From Cacajao melanocephalus (lineage: Eukaryota; Chordata; Mammalia; Primates; Pitheciidae), in NCBI GenBank assembly GCA_963573385.1, contig CAUYLG010017982.1, positions 1 through 64,000 on the forward strand: a stretch of DNA of 64,000 nt, written 5' to 3'. The notes beneath the pieces are model-generated. The model had not been told where the DNA came from. It did no database searches and worked only from the letters and a program-made list of their open reading frames with translations. Position 1 is the stretch's first letter, and each line of letters begins with the position of its first letter. A program made the position numbers and the translations under genes. This document shows, one piece after another, positions 12,442-23,449 of the stretch.

Positions 12442-12577
12442 CTTTGTTTATAAAGATAAAATCCAAATCCTGCAAATATAAGTGCAAAAAAAGGCACAAG
12501 AATAGCAATGGCCACAGAACTACTATTTGTACCATGAGGTTGGTTTGAAGAATTTGAACCTTCTGACATATTCAGTC
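12442..12577 (-). CDS. CSMD3: CSMD3 exon: juxtamembrane stalk and transmembrane helix
   Basis: This 136-nt exon encodes a Ser/Asn-rich stalk (LNMSEGSNSSNQ, with sequons NMS, NSS and NSS) followed by a roughly 22-residue hydrophobic helix. The helix begins VAIAIL, contains PFFALIFAG and ends GFYLY, then meets a basic stop-transfer KQR. The order is outside-stalk, helix, positive charges, as expected for a type I membrane protein. The exon starts with two bases of a Gly codon and ends with two bases of an Arg codon, so skipping it would shift frame and remove the anchor. The donor is gtaagc and the acceptor ttttgtag. Confidence 0.95.
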
Positions 12578-12754
12578 CTACAAAATAAAATAAAAAATTA
12601 TAAATACAATATCAACTCTTTTATCATAATTAATTTCTACTTTCATGAATCAATTAACTTCTTCTATTCTCAACATATGTACCTGGAAATGGACACAGTA
12701 AACAAACATAATTCATGAAACTTTTTCAATTCATTTTCACATATGTTTGCACAA

Positions 12755-13740
12755 TGCCTCTTATATAGAAGATATTTTTCCAGGAAAGCGTACAAACTAA
12801 AAAATAAGCAGAGTCCCTGATCTAAGGAGTTTATACAATAGTGGGAAGATGTGGAGACACTAATAAGTGTACATATCAAGCATGAATTATGGTCAATGTG
12901 CTTTAGAAAACAAAGGAGTAATTCTGGAAGATATACAACATAGGCTTGGCTTGAAGAATCTTCATAAGCCTAGAAATGAGAAGGTGAGTAGTTTACTTAG
13001 GGGATGTGAACAGCATTGACGTGTGATAGAAGTGGGAGGTTAAACAATAAACTATGGCTAGACTCTAAAAAAGAATAAATACCATTCTGATGAACTCAAA
13101 GTTTTTTTTTTCTTTTCTTTTTTTTTGAGCCAGGGTCTTACTTTGTTACCCTGACTGCAGCCTCGACCTCCCTGGCTCAAGCAATCCTCTTGCCTTGGCC
13201 TCCCTAATAGCTGGGACTACAGGTACATGAAAACACACCCAACTAACTTTTGTATTTTTCCTGGAGATGGGTTTTCACCATGTTGCCCATGCTGGTCTTG
13301 AACTCCTGAACCCAAGTGATTCACCTGCCTTGGCTTCCCAAAGTGCTGGTATTACAAGCATGAGCAATGGCACCTGGCAGAGTTACTATCCACCTCAGGA
13401 ACAACTGAAGGTGTTTAGAAATAAAAGACCCAGTGATATGACATGAGATTTAGAACATGACTGTAGTAGGATGGACTTCAGGGAATACAGACTGGAAGCA
13501 GGTGTAGTTAAAAGATTGTAGTGACAACTGAGATTTTAAAAAGGAATTAAAATTTAAATTAGAGCACTAGGAAGTACATGGGACAATAGACTTGAAGAGA
13601 ATTTAATAATGAAAATTAACAGAACTTATTTATGAGGATGTAAGAGGCAAGAAAACACAGGATTACAAATATTCTGCTTGAAGCTCAGTAAATGCTGATG
13701 GCATTTGCAGAGTTAGAAAATGAGAAAAGCCATGTTTGTC
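12755..13740 (-). mobile_element. L2 fragment interrupted by an Alu
   Basis: The left part resembles the reverse complement of the L2 3' end (GCACAATGCCTCTTATATAG, GAGTCCCTGATCTAAGGAG). The part right of the Alu (GACTGTAGTAGGATGGAC, ACTGGAAGCAGGTGTAG, AGATTGTAGTGACAACTGAG) resembles L2 sequence further 5'. The Alu at 13103-13378 therefore inserted into an existing L2. It is strongly diverged. Confidence 0.5.
13103..13378 (-). mobile_element. Alu (J-like), antisense
   Basis: Reverse-oriented Alu: poly-T at 13103-13126, then GAGCCAGGGTCTTACTTTG, TAGCTGGGACTACAGG, and ending CAATGGCACCTGGC. The left-arm start is diverged and there is an internal deletion after GTTACCCTGACTGCAG. It lies in the same direction as CSMD3 transcription. 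Confidence 0.92.
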
Positions 13741-14141
13741 AACACATTGGCACAGGAATGAGGGAAAAGGAAACAGCTCTCAATTCTTAAGAGGAAATAG
13801 TTCCTTTTTTATGGGTTCTGCTTCAGATGTAGTGTTTGAGACACTTTGGAGAATATTGCATGAAAATATTCAGCACTAAATTACACAACTGTGTAAATGT
13901 ACCAGGTTTAATGAGTGTTTTATACTGTTTTTAAGACAAACACAGGCAGGATGGGATGTAAATGGAATCTTATTTTTCATCCAGAGAAAGCTCATTTCTC
14001 TTTTTGATCAACAGTTGCATTCAACTAAACCTCATCTTTGTCCAGGGTAAAGAAAATTAGTATCTTGTTTTTTACCTTATTTTTTCTGTGACTTAGTAAA
14101 GCTATGCAAAAGTTCAAATTTTTTTTTTAAAGTTCATTTTT

Positions 14142-14434
14142 GGTTGAGCATGGTGGCTCACGCCTGTAATCCCAGCACTCTAGGAGGCCAAGGCAGGTGG
14201 ATCACCTGAGGTCAGGAGTTTGAGATCCGCCTGGTCAACATGGTAAAAATCCCATTTCTACTAAATATACAAAAAAATAGCTGAGTATGGTGGTGGGCAC
14301 CTGTAATCCCAGCTACTCAGGAGGCACAGGCATGAGAATTGCTTGAACCTGGGAGGCGGAGGTTGCAGTGAGCCAAGACTGCACCATTACACAGCAGCCT
14401 GGGTGACAAGAGCAAGACTCTGTGTCAAAAAAAA
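14142..14434 (+). mobile_element. Alu (S-like) with target-site duplication
   Basis: Complete dimeric Alu beginning GGTTGAGCATGGTGGCTCAC and ending in an A-tail. It is flanked by near-identical direct repeats AAAGTTCATTTTT (14129-14141) and AAAGTTCGTTTTT (14435-14447), a target-site duplication with one change. It is antisense to CSMD3. Confidence 0.95.
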
Positions 14435-15138
14435 AAAGTTCGTTTTTTAAAAAGATAAATGTCAAATAATAATTTTTAGAGCTTGAATTTGTTCTTTGTG
14501 TATGCTTGTCACAATGTAATAACAGGAGACAGTAGAACTTAGGAGAATTATACACCAAAAGCTATGTGTATAAACACATTCTTGCAAGATCACTAAAGGT
14601 TTACACACACATAGAAGAGCTGGAAATAAAAACGACAAAATTCTTTGCCTCGCACTGCAGAAAATTTACATATTTGAAGAGCGACAAATCCCCAAAAGGG
14701 GCCCATTCCTCAAAATTATTTTCCCTTTCCAGACAGTAGGAGTTTCTCAAAATGTCACTACATTTTCAGAGGAGTGAAAACTGCGAGAATATTTAAACTG
14801 AAAGGAAGTATTACAGTTCTCATGAGATACAATAAAAAAATTTACAGTTTAATATTTTCTTTTTTATCTGTATCATTTTTTCTCTTTTTATGTGCTTAAA
14901 GGAAAGCCAGTTTATCATGTTTATTAGAAATAGCATGAAAATCTAAACACGGTAGATAAAGATCCAATATTTTGAAGAATGTGATTTTTTAAAAGGGCTA
15001 TCAAAGGTATCAGTGTATAGTCCTGGCAGTGCAGAATTTACAGAGTAAGTGTGCCTAATGTACAGGATCCACAGTCTTTTCTTTTATGATGCCTGGGATA
15101 ATAACAGAAGTTCATGAAAATCAAAATGAATACATTAC

Positions 15139-15226
15139 CCAGTCTTTGTAGGCCAAACTGCCCATAATCTTTGCCTTGAATAAATCCTTGAAATACATAA
15201 GTAGCTCCATCAGGCTCAGCAGAAAC
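15139..15226 (-). CDS. CSMD3: CSMD3 exon: membrane-proximal region, part 3
   Basis: This 88-nt exon encodes VSAEPDGATYVFQG to GQFGLQRL. It is the end of the membrane-proximal region and keeps the GAT.V.QG...G..FGQFG-like pattern that I also recall in CSMD1. It begins on a codon boundary and ends with one base. The acceptor is attttag and the donor gtaatg, lacking G at +5. It has no cysteine. Together with the two preceding exons it appears to form one beta-rich unit just outside the membrane. Confidence 0.93.
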
Positions 15227-15754
15227 CTAAAAATACATAAATGACCAAATATATTTGAATACTGGCCATAGCTATATTTTCCAAGCCTTAATAAATACCC
15301 AATTTTATTCTGAAAAGAATATTATCTCAACTTCCTTTCTTTTATATTTTCTTCCCATGCAAAACATAGCACATTGTGCACATTTTCCATCATTAAAAGC
15401 AAAAGTAAATTTTCTAATTTGAAATAATTATAACAAAAAAGAGACTGGTTATTACTATATGATATAGATATATAGATTTATTATAGGTTAAGACATCTGC
15501 TGTCCAAAAAAAGCAATGACATGACGAAATACAGTGACCAATTAAAAATTAAAACATAAAAATACTGTGCTTTGTAAATTCTATTACTGTTCCACATCCT
15601 CCCTCTCCCAGCCTTCATGGGAAGTGTATACTCCCTATCTCACTGAGTTGGGCTTGGTCCTGTGACTTGCTTGGGCCTATGGAATGTAGGGGTTGGGACT
15701 GCCAATAGTTCAGTTGCAGGACTAGGCCTTAACAGCCATATTTCTCATCATACC

Positions 15755-15960
15755 AAGTGGAAGAAGCCAGTCACAAAAGGCACATATTATATGATTTCAT
15801 TCATATGAAAGTCAGAACAGGGAAATCTATACACACAGAAAATAGATTGGTGGTTACTTAGAGCTGATTTGAGAATGTAAGGTGGGGGTTGGTAGCTAAA
15901 AGCTGTGGAATTTCTTTATAACATGAAGAAAATATTCTAGTTCTGGATTTAATACCACAC
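15755..15960 (+). mobile_element. Old L1 3'UTR fragment
   Basis: The sequence CACATATTATATGATTTCATTCATATG, followed by AGATTGGTGGTTACTTAGAG and GTAAGGTGGGGGTTGG, follows the layout of L1M-type 3' ends just after ORF2. It is short and diverged. Confidence 0.6.
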
Positions 15961-17081
15961 CCTCAAGTACTGCCTCCGCAGCTAGCCCATTACAAGTGAA
16001 AAATAGCTAAATACTTACTACTGTTTGACCTGAGACTTCATGGCTGTGTCTAATGTTGCAAATGCTAACTATTACATTCACCTTGCATTTGTGCAAAATA
16101 TTATATTTAAAAATATTTTATATGCATAATGTAATTTGATGTCATAAGTAAAATAGGAAATGTTACATTTCAGCAATTTCTACAACTAAGTATTAAAGTG
16201 ATATATCCTGAGGTTTGTGTTAATTAATGGCAATTAGTTACCTAAGTCATGTACATTATTATAGAAGTTGTAAAACACTTGAATCCTCACTCTAAAAAGC
16301 AAAGCATACCAAACAACACCTGCAAGCCTGACATTTCACAAGTGGTTTATTCCTTATTATCAGACATCATACTTTGGGTATGGCCACTCTAAAAAATAAA
16401 GTACTTCTAAGGAGAAGCTCAAACTCTAATATTTTAATGAATCAATTCACTTTATTTGTTTCCTACATAAAATAATACAATTAAAAAATCTGAGTGCATT
16501 GCAGATTTGAGTCGGTTCCCAACTCCATGAATATATAATGGATAAATAGGATAAACTTTTTTTTTTCCCTCAGGAACCAAACTTATTGACGTCTATGACA
16601 TAGTAGGCTTATTGTACTTCTTGAAGGCTTATTGAAACTTATCGAAGGCTACTACATAGTGGCCTATGACCTACTACAGTATCTTCTTTCCCATTAAGGC
16701 AGTCAGATCTCTCATGCTGACTCTCAGCAAAGACCCCAGGCCCTTGTGGTTTCCACTGTCAATGTTAAAACTCCACTCACATAAATCACTTAATAGGAGG
16801 AGTGACTCCATGGTGAAGCTACAGTAACTATCTCCCCACAGGAAGTAGCTCACATAAGTTCCTTTTCATGGACCTTATAGATAAAATAGTCTAAATTCAT
16901 GCTTCAACATAATGGGAATATTTAATTTTCTGACGTACTTTGTAAATATATTGCATATGCCTTAAGTAGTAGTGGTTCCAGACAAAGACTGAATTATATT
17001 TCATCCAGATTTATTTATCATAGTACTGACTGTAGATGGAATATATTTGATGAAACCAGTGAAAAACTATATGCAGATCTG

Positions 17082-17168
17082 CACACACACACACATATAC
17101 ACACACCCACATCCACCCACACCCACACATACACAGACCCATACCCACCCACCCACACACACACACAC
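17082..17168. repeat. (CA)n-rich microsatellite, interrupted
   Basis: CA and CCCA/CCA-interrupted repeat of about 87 bp in the CSMD3 intron. On the gene strand it reads TG-rich. It is probably length-variable. The short ORF over it (MMKPVKN..., rich in THTHT) is a by-product. Confidence 0.95.
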
Positions 17169-17359
17169 TACAAAAGTAAGCAAAGCACATCAGAATCCAG
17201 TATTCCTAGGTTTGTACTTTAGAATACTATTTATATTTACTAATATATACGTGTATATATGTATTCATAATTAGCTAAATTTAGAAAACTCTCCTTTTCT
17301 GAACAAGATACTAATTTATCATTAAAATCAGCAATAGACATTAAAATAACTATACTTAC

Positions 17360-17472
17360 AAAGCCATCCATTGCCCAATTTTCTTCCTTCATTTTCTTCA
17401 TGGAAGCATGAGCTGGTACTTTAATAAGATATATGTGTAACATTAGGCGAGCTTCCTGGCTTTTATATAACC
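17360..17472 (-). CDS. CSMD3: CSMD3 exon: membrane-proximal region, part 2
   Basis: This 113-nt exon encodes LYKSQEARLMLHIYLIKVP to NWAMDGF and continues the membrane-proximal region. It contains two hydrophobic stretches (LMLHIYLI, WAMDGF) and a basic-acidic run KKMKEE. It begins by completing a glycine codon and ends on a codon boundary. The acceptor is ttttacag and the donor a strong gtaagt. It has no cysteine and no sequon. A CA-rich microsatellite lies about 190 bp downstream on the plus-coordinate side (17082-17168), in the following intron. Confidence 0.93.
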
Positions 17473-18059
17473 CTGTAAAATGCAAGGACAATTTGGTCTA
17501 CTAGTTATACTTCATTTTATTATTCATAGTTCCTTAAATAGATTATGTAAGATATGTAATAGACAAATAAGACAAAGGCACATCAAGGATGGCTTAACCC
17601 ATAATGCTGCCTGCAAACCTTGCAATATACATTGATTTCTCTGTCTTCTGAAATCCTCAACTTATTTCTTAATTGTGGGGTTTAAATTATCTGCGCTATC
17701 ACAGTTAAGCACTAGTGTTTTTAATAACATCATTCCATGATATTGAAAACAAAATGATTTCTCCCCAATCAGATTCTAAAATTTTCAAGCATACAAATAA
17801 AATGTTAAAATTCCTGATATTCTCCTTAATAATGAATTATCATGCTAACTCTGTGAAAAAGAGTATTATAGGTGCTGCTTGAGCCACAAAGATGAATATA
17901 TATTGTTCCTGTTTTTAATAATTTCCAACCAAATAGGAAGTATAAGTAAGGTACACAGCTCAGTAAAACACATGAGAGAATGTGATAAATTAAAAACCAG
18001 AAAGAGACCATTTCACACTAGAATGATCAGGGAATAGTTATAAAGGAAAAGCACTGGAG

Positions 18060-18368
18060 GGCCAAGCATGGTGGCTCATGCCTGTAATCCCAGCACTTTG
18101 GGATGCCAATGTGGATAGATGGCTTGAGTATAAAAGTATAAGCTTAGGAGTTTCAGACCAGCCTAAATAACATGGTAAAATGCCATCTTTACAAAAATAT
18201 TTTAAAAAATTAGCCAGCCGTGATGGCACACACCTGTTGTCCCAGCTGCTCAGGAGGCTGAGGTGGGAGGATGGCTGGGGCCTGGGAGGTGGAGGTTGCA
18301 GTGAGTCAAGATGGCACCACTGCACTCCAGACTGGGTGACAGAGCAAGACACCATCTCAAAAAAATAA
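18060..18368 (+). mobile_element. Alu (J-like)
   Basis: Dimeric Alu from GGGCCAAGCATGGTGGCTCA to a short A-tail, with many differences from the young consensus and a small insertion (GTATAAAAGTATAAGCTTAG) in the left arm. It is antisense to CSMD3. The 160-residue ORF on the other strand across it is an Alu by-product. Confidence 0.93.
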
Positions 18369-18589
18369 CAAAAGGCATTTGAACTGGTTCTTAAAAATAA
18401 AGTGGGATTTTTAGTCTGGGAAGGTAAATACAAGTAATGAAATAAGGAAGAGAAGCAAAAATATATACAATGATTTTTACACAGTAAGTGTTCTAAGGGT
18501 AGCAATAGGATGGAGTGCAAGCATGTTTATGGAAATACTATAAAATAGGATCTAAAAAAAAAATTTGTGATTAACCGTTGTTTAAACTT

Positions 18590-18850
18590 GACTCCATTCA
18601 TTCATTCTAACTTAAGTGTTCACCTATGTAATAGGGCACCATAATACACAGGGAATGCAAAGATAATGAGACATAGATCTTGGCTTAAAATCAACAGGAG
18701 AAAGACATAAAAGTAATCGATAATAATATTGCTGAAAAATTGCTACAATTGATTTATATGGAGACAGTAAGTGAAAGCAAATTAATCTAGATATCTTTCT
18801 CCATATATATAGAAAACTCATGAATTTATCTAGATTAGAATAAGTATACA
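18590..18850 (-). mobile_element. Possible L2 3' end fragment
   Basis: Plus-strand text ATTCATTCTAACTTAAGTGTTCACC, then GGGAATGCAAAGATAATGAG, parallels the reverse complement of the L2 3' end. It is diverged and assigned by eye. Confidence 0.35.
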
Positions 18851-19279
18851 TTTATTTTGGAGTAACTATAGAAAATAAAGAAAACCTGTGTTACTACAAC
18901 AAAGTTAAATAAAGCATTAGTCATAATTTAAGTGAATTGGTCTCATTCATTTAAAGCTTCTTTCAATTAATATGTCATTATATGTATTTTTTAAAATCAT
19001 ACTACATAGTAAATTCTAATATTTTTACTTTGTGTTTAATGGAGGATCATTCAATAATATGAATGACACTCAGTATTTCTTCTAAAATTTATAAAATCAA
19101 TGAATATAATTTTATTTTCCATTTTTTACAGCATAAATTATTTCATTATTAATATGTATATGGGATATAGCTATACAGACGAAGTTTACAGCATGTATTA
19201 CATATTTGCAATATCACTTATCATAGTGACTCATTTTAAAAAATGAGAGCAATTATAATTCAAATGCATTAATTTGAAA

Positions 19280-19640
19280 ATAATTATTGAGGCCTATTTT
19301 GTTTCAGATGTTCTGCTAGCCTCTGGGAATACAATATACAATTGGAATGCAAAGAGCTTTCTTATAATTTATATTGTTAGAATACAGGCACATACTAAAT
19401 GATAAACACAAAGAATATAGTTTCAAATATTGAAAAGAAAAAAACAGGGTAAGGCTACCTAAAACTAATAATACGTCTGACTGCATTTGTAATGCAAACG
19501 TTCCTTTAGGTCAGGTCATTGGGAGCATTGCTTGAGGAGGTGACTTTTGAGAGAATATCTGACTGTTAGGAAAACCAGTGCAATCTAACATAATGAGAGA
19601 TGCGTACTGGACAGAGGAAACAGGAACTTGAGATTGGCCA
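19280..19640 (-). mobile_element. L2 3' region fragment
   Basis: TGAGGCCTATTTTGTTTCAGATGTTCTG, CTCTGGGAATACAATA and the later GAGGAGGTGACTTTTGAGAG parallel the reverse-complement L2 3' region in the expected order. Confidence 0.5.
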
Positions 19641-19839
19641 GGTTTTGGTTCCCTTATGGTTGTTTAAGTAAGTGTAGCTCTATCTTTTTCTGCCTTAAAT
19701 ATTGGGTGTCCATCTAAATATCATCATTCGAAGAAATGATTGTATGGCCATAGGCTAATTGAGAAATCAATAATTTGGTATTTTGGTTTTATGAGTATAG
19801 TGGAAGTTTTTGTTGTATTCATACCTAAATTAAAAATTA

Positions 19840-21053
19840 TGAAACTGGACCCCTTCCTTACACTTTACACTAAAATTAACTCCAGATGGATTAAAGATTT
19901 AAACATAAGACCTAATACCATAAAAACCCTAAAAGAAAACCTAGGCAAAACTATCAGGACATAGGCAAAGACTTTATGACTAAAACATCAAAAGCAATGG
20001 CAACAAAAGCCAAAATAGACAAATGGGATCTGATTAAACTTGAGAGTTTCGGCACAACAAAAGAAACTATCATCAGAGTGAACCAGCAACCAACAGAATG
20101 GGAAAATATTTTTGCAATCTACCCATTGGACAAAGGGCTAATATTCAGAATCTAAAAAGAACTAAAGTATATTTACAAGAAAAAAACAAACTGATTCAAA
20201 AGTGGGTGAACAATATGAACAGACACTTTTCAAAAGAAGACATTTATGAGGCCAAAAAACATATGAAAAAATGCTCATCATCACTGGTCATTAGAGAAAT
20301 GCAAATCAAAACCACATTGAGATACCATCTCACGCCAGTTAGACTGGTGATCATTAAAAAATCTGTAGACAACAGATGCTGGAGAGGATGTGGAGAAATA
20401 GGAATACTTTTACACTGTCGGTGGGAGGGTAAATTAGTTCAACCATTGTAGAAGTCAGTGTGGCAATTCCTTAAGGATCTAGAAATAGAAATTCCATTTG
20501 ACCCGGCAATCCTATTACTGGGTATATACCCAAAGGATTATAAATCATTCTAGTATAAAGACACATGCACACGTATGTTCACTGCGGTACTGTTTACAAT
20601 AGCAAAGATCTGGAACCAACCCAAATGCTCATCAATGATAAACTGGATAAAGAAAATGTGGCACATATACACCATGGAATACTATGTAGCCATAAAAAAG
20701 GATGAGTTCATGTCCTTTGTAGGGACATGGATGAACCTGGAAACCTTCATTCTCAGCAAACTGACACAAGAACAGAAAACCAAACATTGCATGTTCTCAC
20801 TGATATGCGGGTGCTGAACACTGAGAACACAAGGACACAGGGAGAGGAACGTCACACATGGGGGTCTGTTGGGGAATTGGGGGCTAGGGGAGGGACAGTA
20901 GAGGGTAGGGAGGTTGGGGAGGGATAACATGAGGAGAAATGCCTGATGTAGGTGATGGGGAGATGGAGACAGCAAACCACCATGGCATGTGTGCATCTAT
21001 GCAACAGTCCTGCAACATTTGCACATATACCCCAGAACTTAAAGTACAATAAA
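19840..21053 (+). mobile_element. L1 (primate-specific), ORF2 3' third and 3'UTR
   Basis: It starts at GAAACTGGACCCCTTCCTTAC and continues through the ORF2 C-terminal region: [19 protein letters not shown] at 20098-20451 and MWHIYTMEYYVAIKKDEF at 20575-20817. The G-rich 3'UTR ends in AATAAAAAAA near 21053. It is 5'-truncated with internal stops. It is antisense to CSMD3 and lies 270 bp from the 21324-21482 exon. Confidence 0.95.
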
Positions 21054-21323
21054 AAAATGACCTAATATATGACATCTAATTCTAGCTATGAAACAATTAT
21101 TGAAGGAACTTATTTTAAACCTAGTTTTAGATTTCTGCAGTCACATTCACTGATCAATCCAAAAACAGAAAACCTTGGTTCTGGGTGAATATGAATGTCA
21201 TCAAAAGCAAATGTATCAAAATAAACATTTCACTGTATGAAATGCATTACTAAAAATGATGAAATCAAAATAGAAATAAAGGCATGAAGGTATTATATTT
21301 CATTGCTGTTTTTAATGTGATAC

Positions 21324-21482
21324 CTGAAAGTAGCAGCTCCATGTTGCTATTGCTCAGTGTTGCATTAACTCTCCCAGTGGAAGCATTGAAACTAGTAACT
21401 GTCAAGGTCATGGGTTGTTTCCTTCCTTTGAAATTGTAAGACCCTTTCCATATATAATTTTGGGCAAATACATCATCAGGAA
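21324..21482 (-). CDS. CSMD3: CSMD3 exon: membrane-proximal region, part 1
   Basis: This 159-nt exon encodes PDDVFAQNYIWKGSYNFKG to NMELLLSG. It begins the cysteine-free region between the sushi stalk and the membrane. The alternating hydrophobic pattern (TLTVTSF, VNATL, MELLL) looks beta-strand-like, and sequons NAS and NAT are present. Phase is 1-1, the acceptor is attcacag, and the donor gtatca has C at +5. I know of no named domain here. A similar region exists in CSMD1, so it is a shared CSMD feature. Its function is not known to me. Confidence 0.93.
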
Positions 21483-23016
21483 CTGTGAATAGATTAAATA
21501 TACCACACATTAATTTCACAATGTCCTATAAATATAAGCATTAAATACAGTATTCGTTTTTGAATAATGATGTATTGCTAAGTACACAGTAATGTTGAAT
21601 GTGTGTTACAGAATTAATTCTTCATATAAAAGTGTTTCCATTTCTTAGAATAAATCAACACAGCAATAATCTAGATTTGTTCATATGTTATCAATAAGAG
21701 AGAAATAGACAACACCAGTTAAAGACATGAGGTTTATTTTTAGATCCCAGGTAAATATAAACTTCACGTATATTTGGTCTTTTATACAATATATTTCTTT
21801 CAGAAGGAAAATAAAATGATTTCACAGCATCATGGCAGTAAAACCATACACAAGTCCCAAGGAGCCTGATTTTTTCTAACAGTGGAAATAGATTTTTAAG
21901 AGGAAGACCAAAGAGTTAAACCCTGCTTTTGCAGGGCGGTCCTGCAAAATTATTCTGAGAGAGTGCTTCTTTGTTCCCCCTTACACAATACTGAGTTTAG
22001 TTCTTCTAGTAACAGATGCTCCTGAAGAAAAATAGGACTCCACCATATTGACAGCTTTGAGGTAGGCAGGTATTTTTAGAAATTGTCACTAGAATTGCTG
22101 GACACTCAAGGGTGAGAGATGAATTGTGGTATAATCAAAGAACATTCTAAAACTTATAAAATTTTCATCTAAAGAAGAAACACTATTTTAGATAATAGCC
22201 AAAAAGACTTATTGTATTTATGTAAATTATTTATGTAATTTTGAGTTAAATAAATTAGTTACGTTAAAGTCTACACGGCTCTTTGGAAGCAGCTGAGAGA
22301 AGCTGCCATTAATCCTATACCTCACAGCATAGCACATCCCTAGACAGCTATTTAAGAGACTCAAGACTCGTTGGGTGAGTGAGTAAATTAAGTAGATTTA
22401 AGAAAAAGTCCTTTTTTATTTTTCTAACAAGTTATTGATGATTTTTCATCTGATATATGCATGTATCACACTTCTTACCAGTTAGATCACAGGGACTGCA
22501 TTTACAAGCTATGTATTCCTTGAATTCTATTTAAAAAAGAAAGCAAAATCACTGCAGAGGATCAGCATCAAATACCCTAAGAGTTGAGCTTTTACTGAAT
22601 ATTCCAGTAATAACTAAAAGTTTTATTTCCATGATAATTTATAAGCAATATAGCTCCTTACTTTGATACATGCTCCTTACTTTGATACCATTGCCAACTT
22701 CCACTCCTATCACTTTTGAGTAATATAATCACTGTCTCATTGATGATTTTAAATAATATACTGCTTAATATTTTCTCATTTAATATGTTATTTGCCATAG
22801 AATTTTTATGAATAATTTTTCTCAGGTTTAGAATTTATTAAGAACTTTTAAAAATTATAAATAGGTGTTAAATTTTATCAATACTTTCTTTGCACTATTG
22901 CAATTATCATAATTTTTTGCACCTTAATCTCTTAATGTGATACATTACTTTCAAGGATTATTTAACACTAAAATATATGTGTGTAGCTATAATGAATCCA
23001 AACTGGTTCTGGTGGG

Positions 23017-23444
23017 TGTTAAAGTAAACTAAATATGGCCTGAGAAGGACTCTCTATTTCTATATTTGAGTCCTTGTGGATGAACTGCAACCTAAAATAG
23101 GTAGACAAGATTGAAAACCTAATTTAGGAACATGCACCTCTACAATAGCTGAATCTTAGCCAATTCCAGCAGCTGGACGTCTACTACTCATACACTGCTG
23201 AGTGTACAAACTATGTTCAAATAAGGCAAACACCGAACGATAGCCAATCCAGTTGTTCTTGTCCCTCACTTCTGATTTCTGTACGTCACTTTCCTTTTTT
23301 TGTCTATAAATTTGTTCTAACCACGAGACATCCCTGGAATCTCTCTGAATCTGCTGTGATTCCTAGGGCTGCCTCATTCACAAATTGTTCACTGCTCAAT
23401 TAAACTCATTTAAATTTAATTCAGCTGAAGTTTTCCTTTTAACA
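23017..23444 (+). mobile_element. Solo LTR, ERV1-type, with 4-bp duplication
   Basis: The element starts TGTTAAAGTAAACT and ends CTTTTAACA, so its ends form an inverted repeat with TG/CA termini. It is flanked by TGGG on both sides (23013-23016 and 23445-23448), and 4 bp is the duplication size usual for ERV1. A TATA-like CTATAAATTTG and a late CAATTAAA fit a U3-R-U5 in plus orientation. I recognise the layout but cannot give the LTR name. No internal region remains, so it is a solo LTR. Confidence 0.8.
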
Positions 23445-23449
23445 TGGGT

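Larger units (their letters stand above)
12578..15138 (-). other. CSMD3: CSMD3 intron between the transmembrane and membrane-proximal part 3 exons
   Basis: This 2.6 kb intron contains an L2-like sequence (12755-13740) split by an antisense AluJ-type element (13103-13378), and an AluS-type element (14142-14434). In 14450-15138 nothing recognisable was seen. Confidence 0.85.
15227..17359 (-). other. CSMD3: CSMD3 intron between membrane-proximal parts 2 and 3
   Basis: This 2.1 kb intron holds an old L1 3' fragment (about 15755-15960), short direct and inverted repeats around 16590-16680, and a CA microsatellite (17082-17168). The GC-richer 15590-15755 resembles an old LTR or DNA-element fragment I cannot name. 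Confidence 0.8.
17473..21323 (-). other. CSMD3: CSMD3 intron between membrane-proximal parts 1 and 2
   Basis: This 3.9 kb intron contains an AluJ-like element (18060-18368), two L2-like fragments (18590-18850 and 19280-19640) and a young L1 3' part (19840-21053). In 17473-18059 and 21054-21323 I see no recognisable element. Confidence 0.85.

Noticed and set aside
12233..12535. 100-codon ORF on the minus strand starting in the transmembrane exon
   Set aside because: Its first part is genuine CSMD3 in another frame or read past the donor at 12441. The rest is intron.
16590..16680. Repeated CTATGAC/TAGTAGG motifs that look palindromic
   Set aside because: The pairing is partial and interrupted by AAGGCTTATTG repeats. 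No stable or known structure could be defined by eye.
18038..18520. 160-codon ORF on the minus strand
   Set aside because: It crosses the AluJ element and reads the typical antisense Alu peptide ([12 protein letters not shown] type). No exon borders fit CSMD3.
20098..20817. ORFs of 117 and 80 codons on the plus strand
   Set aside because: They are L1 ORF2 C-terminal fragments split by stops, not cellular genes.
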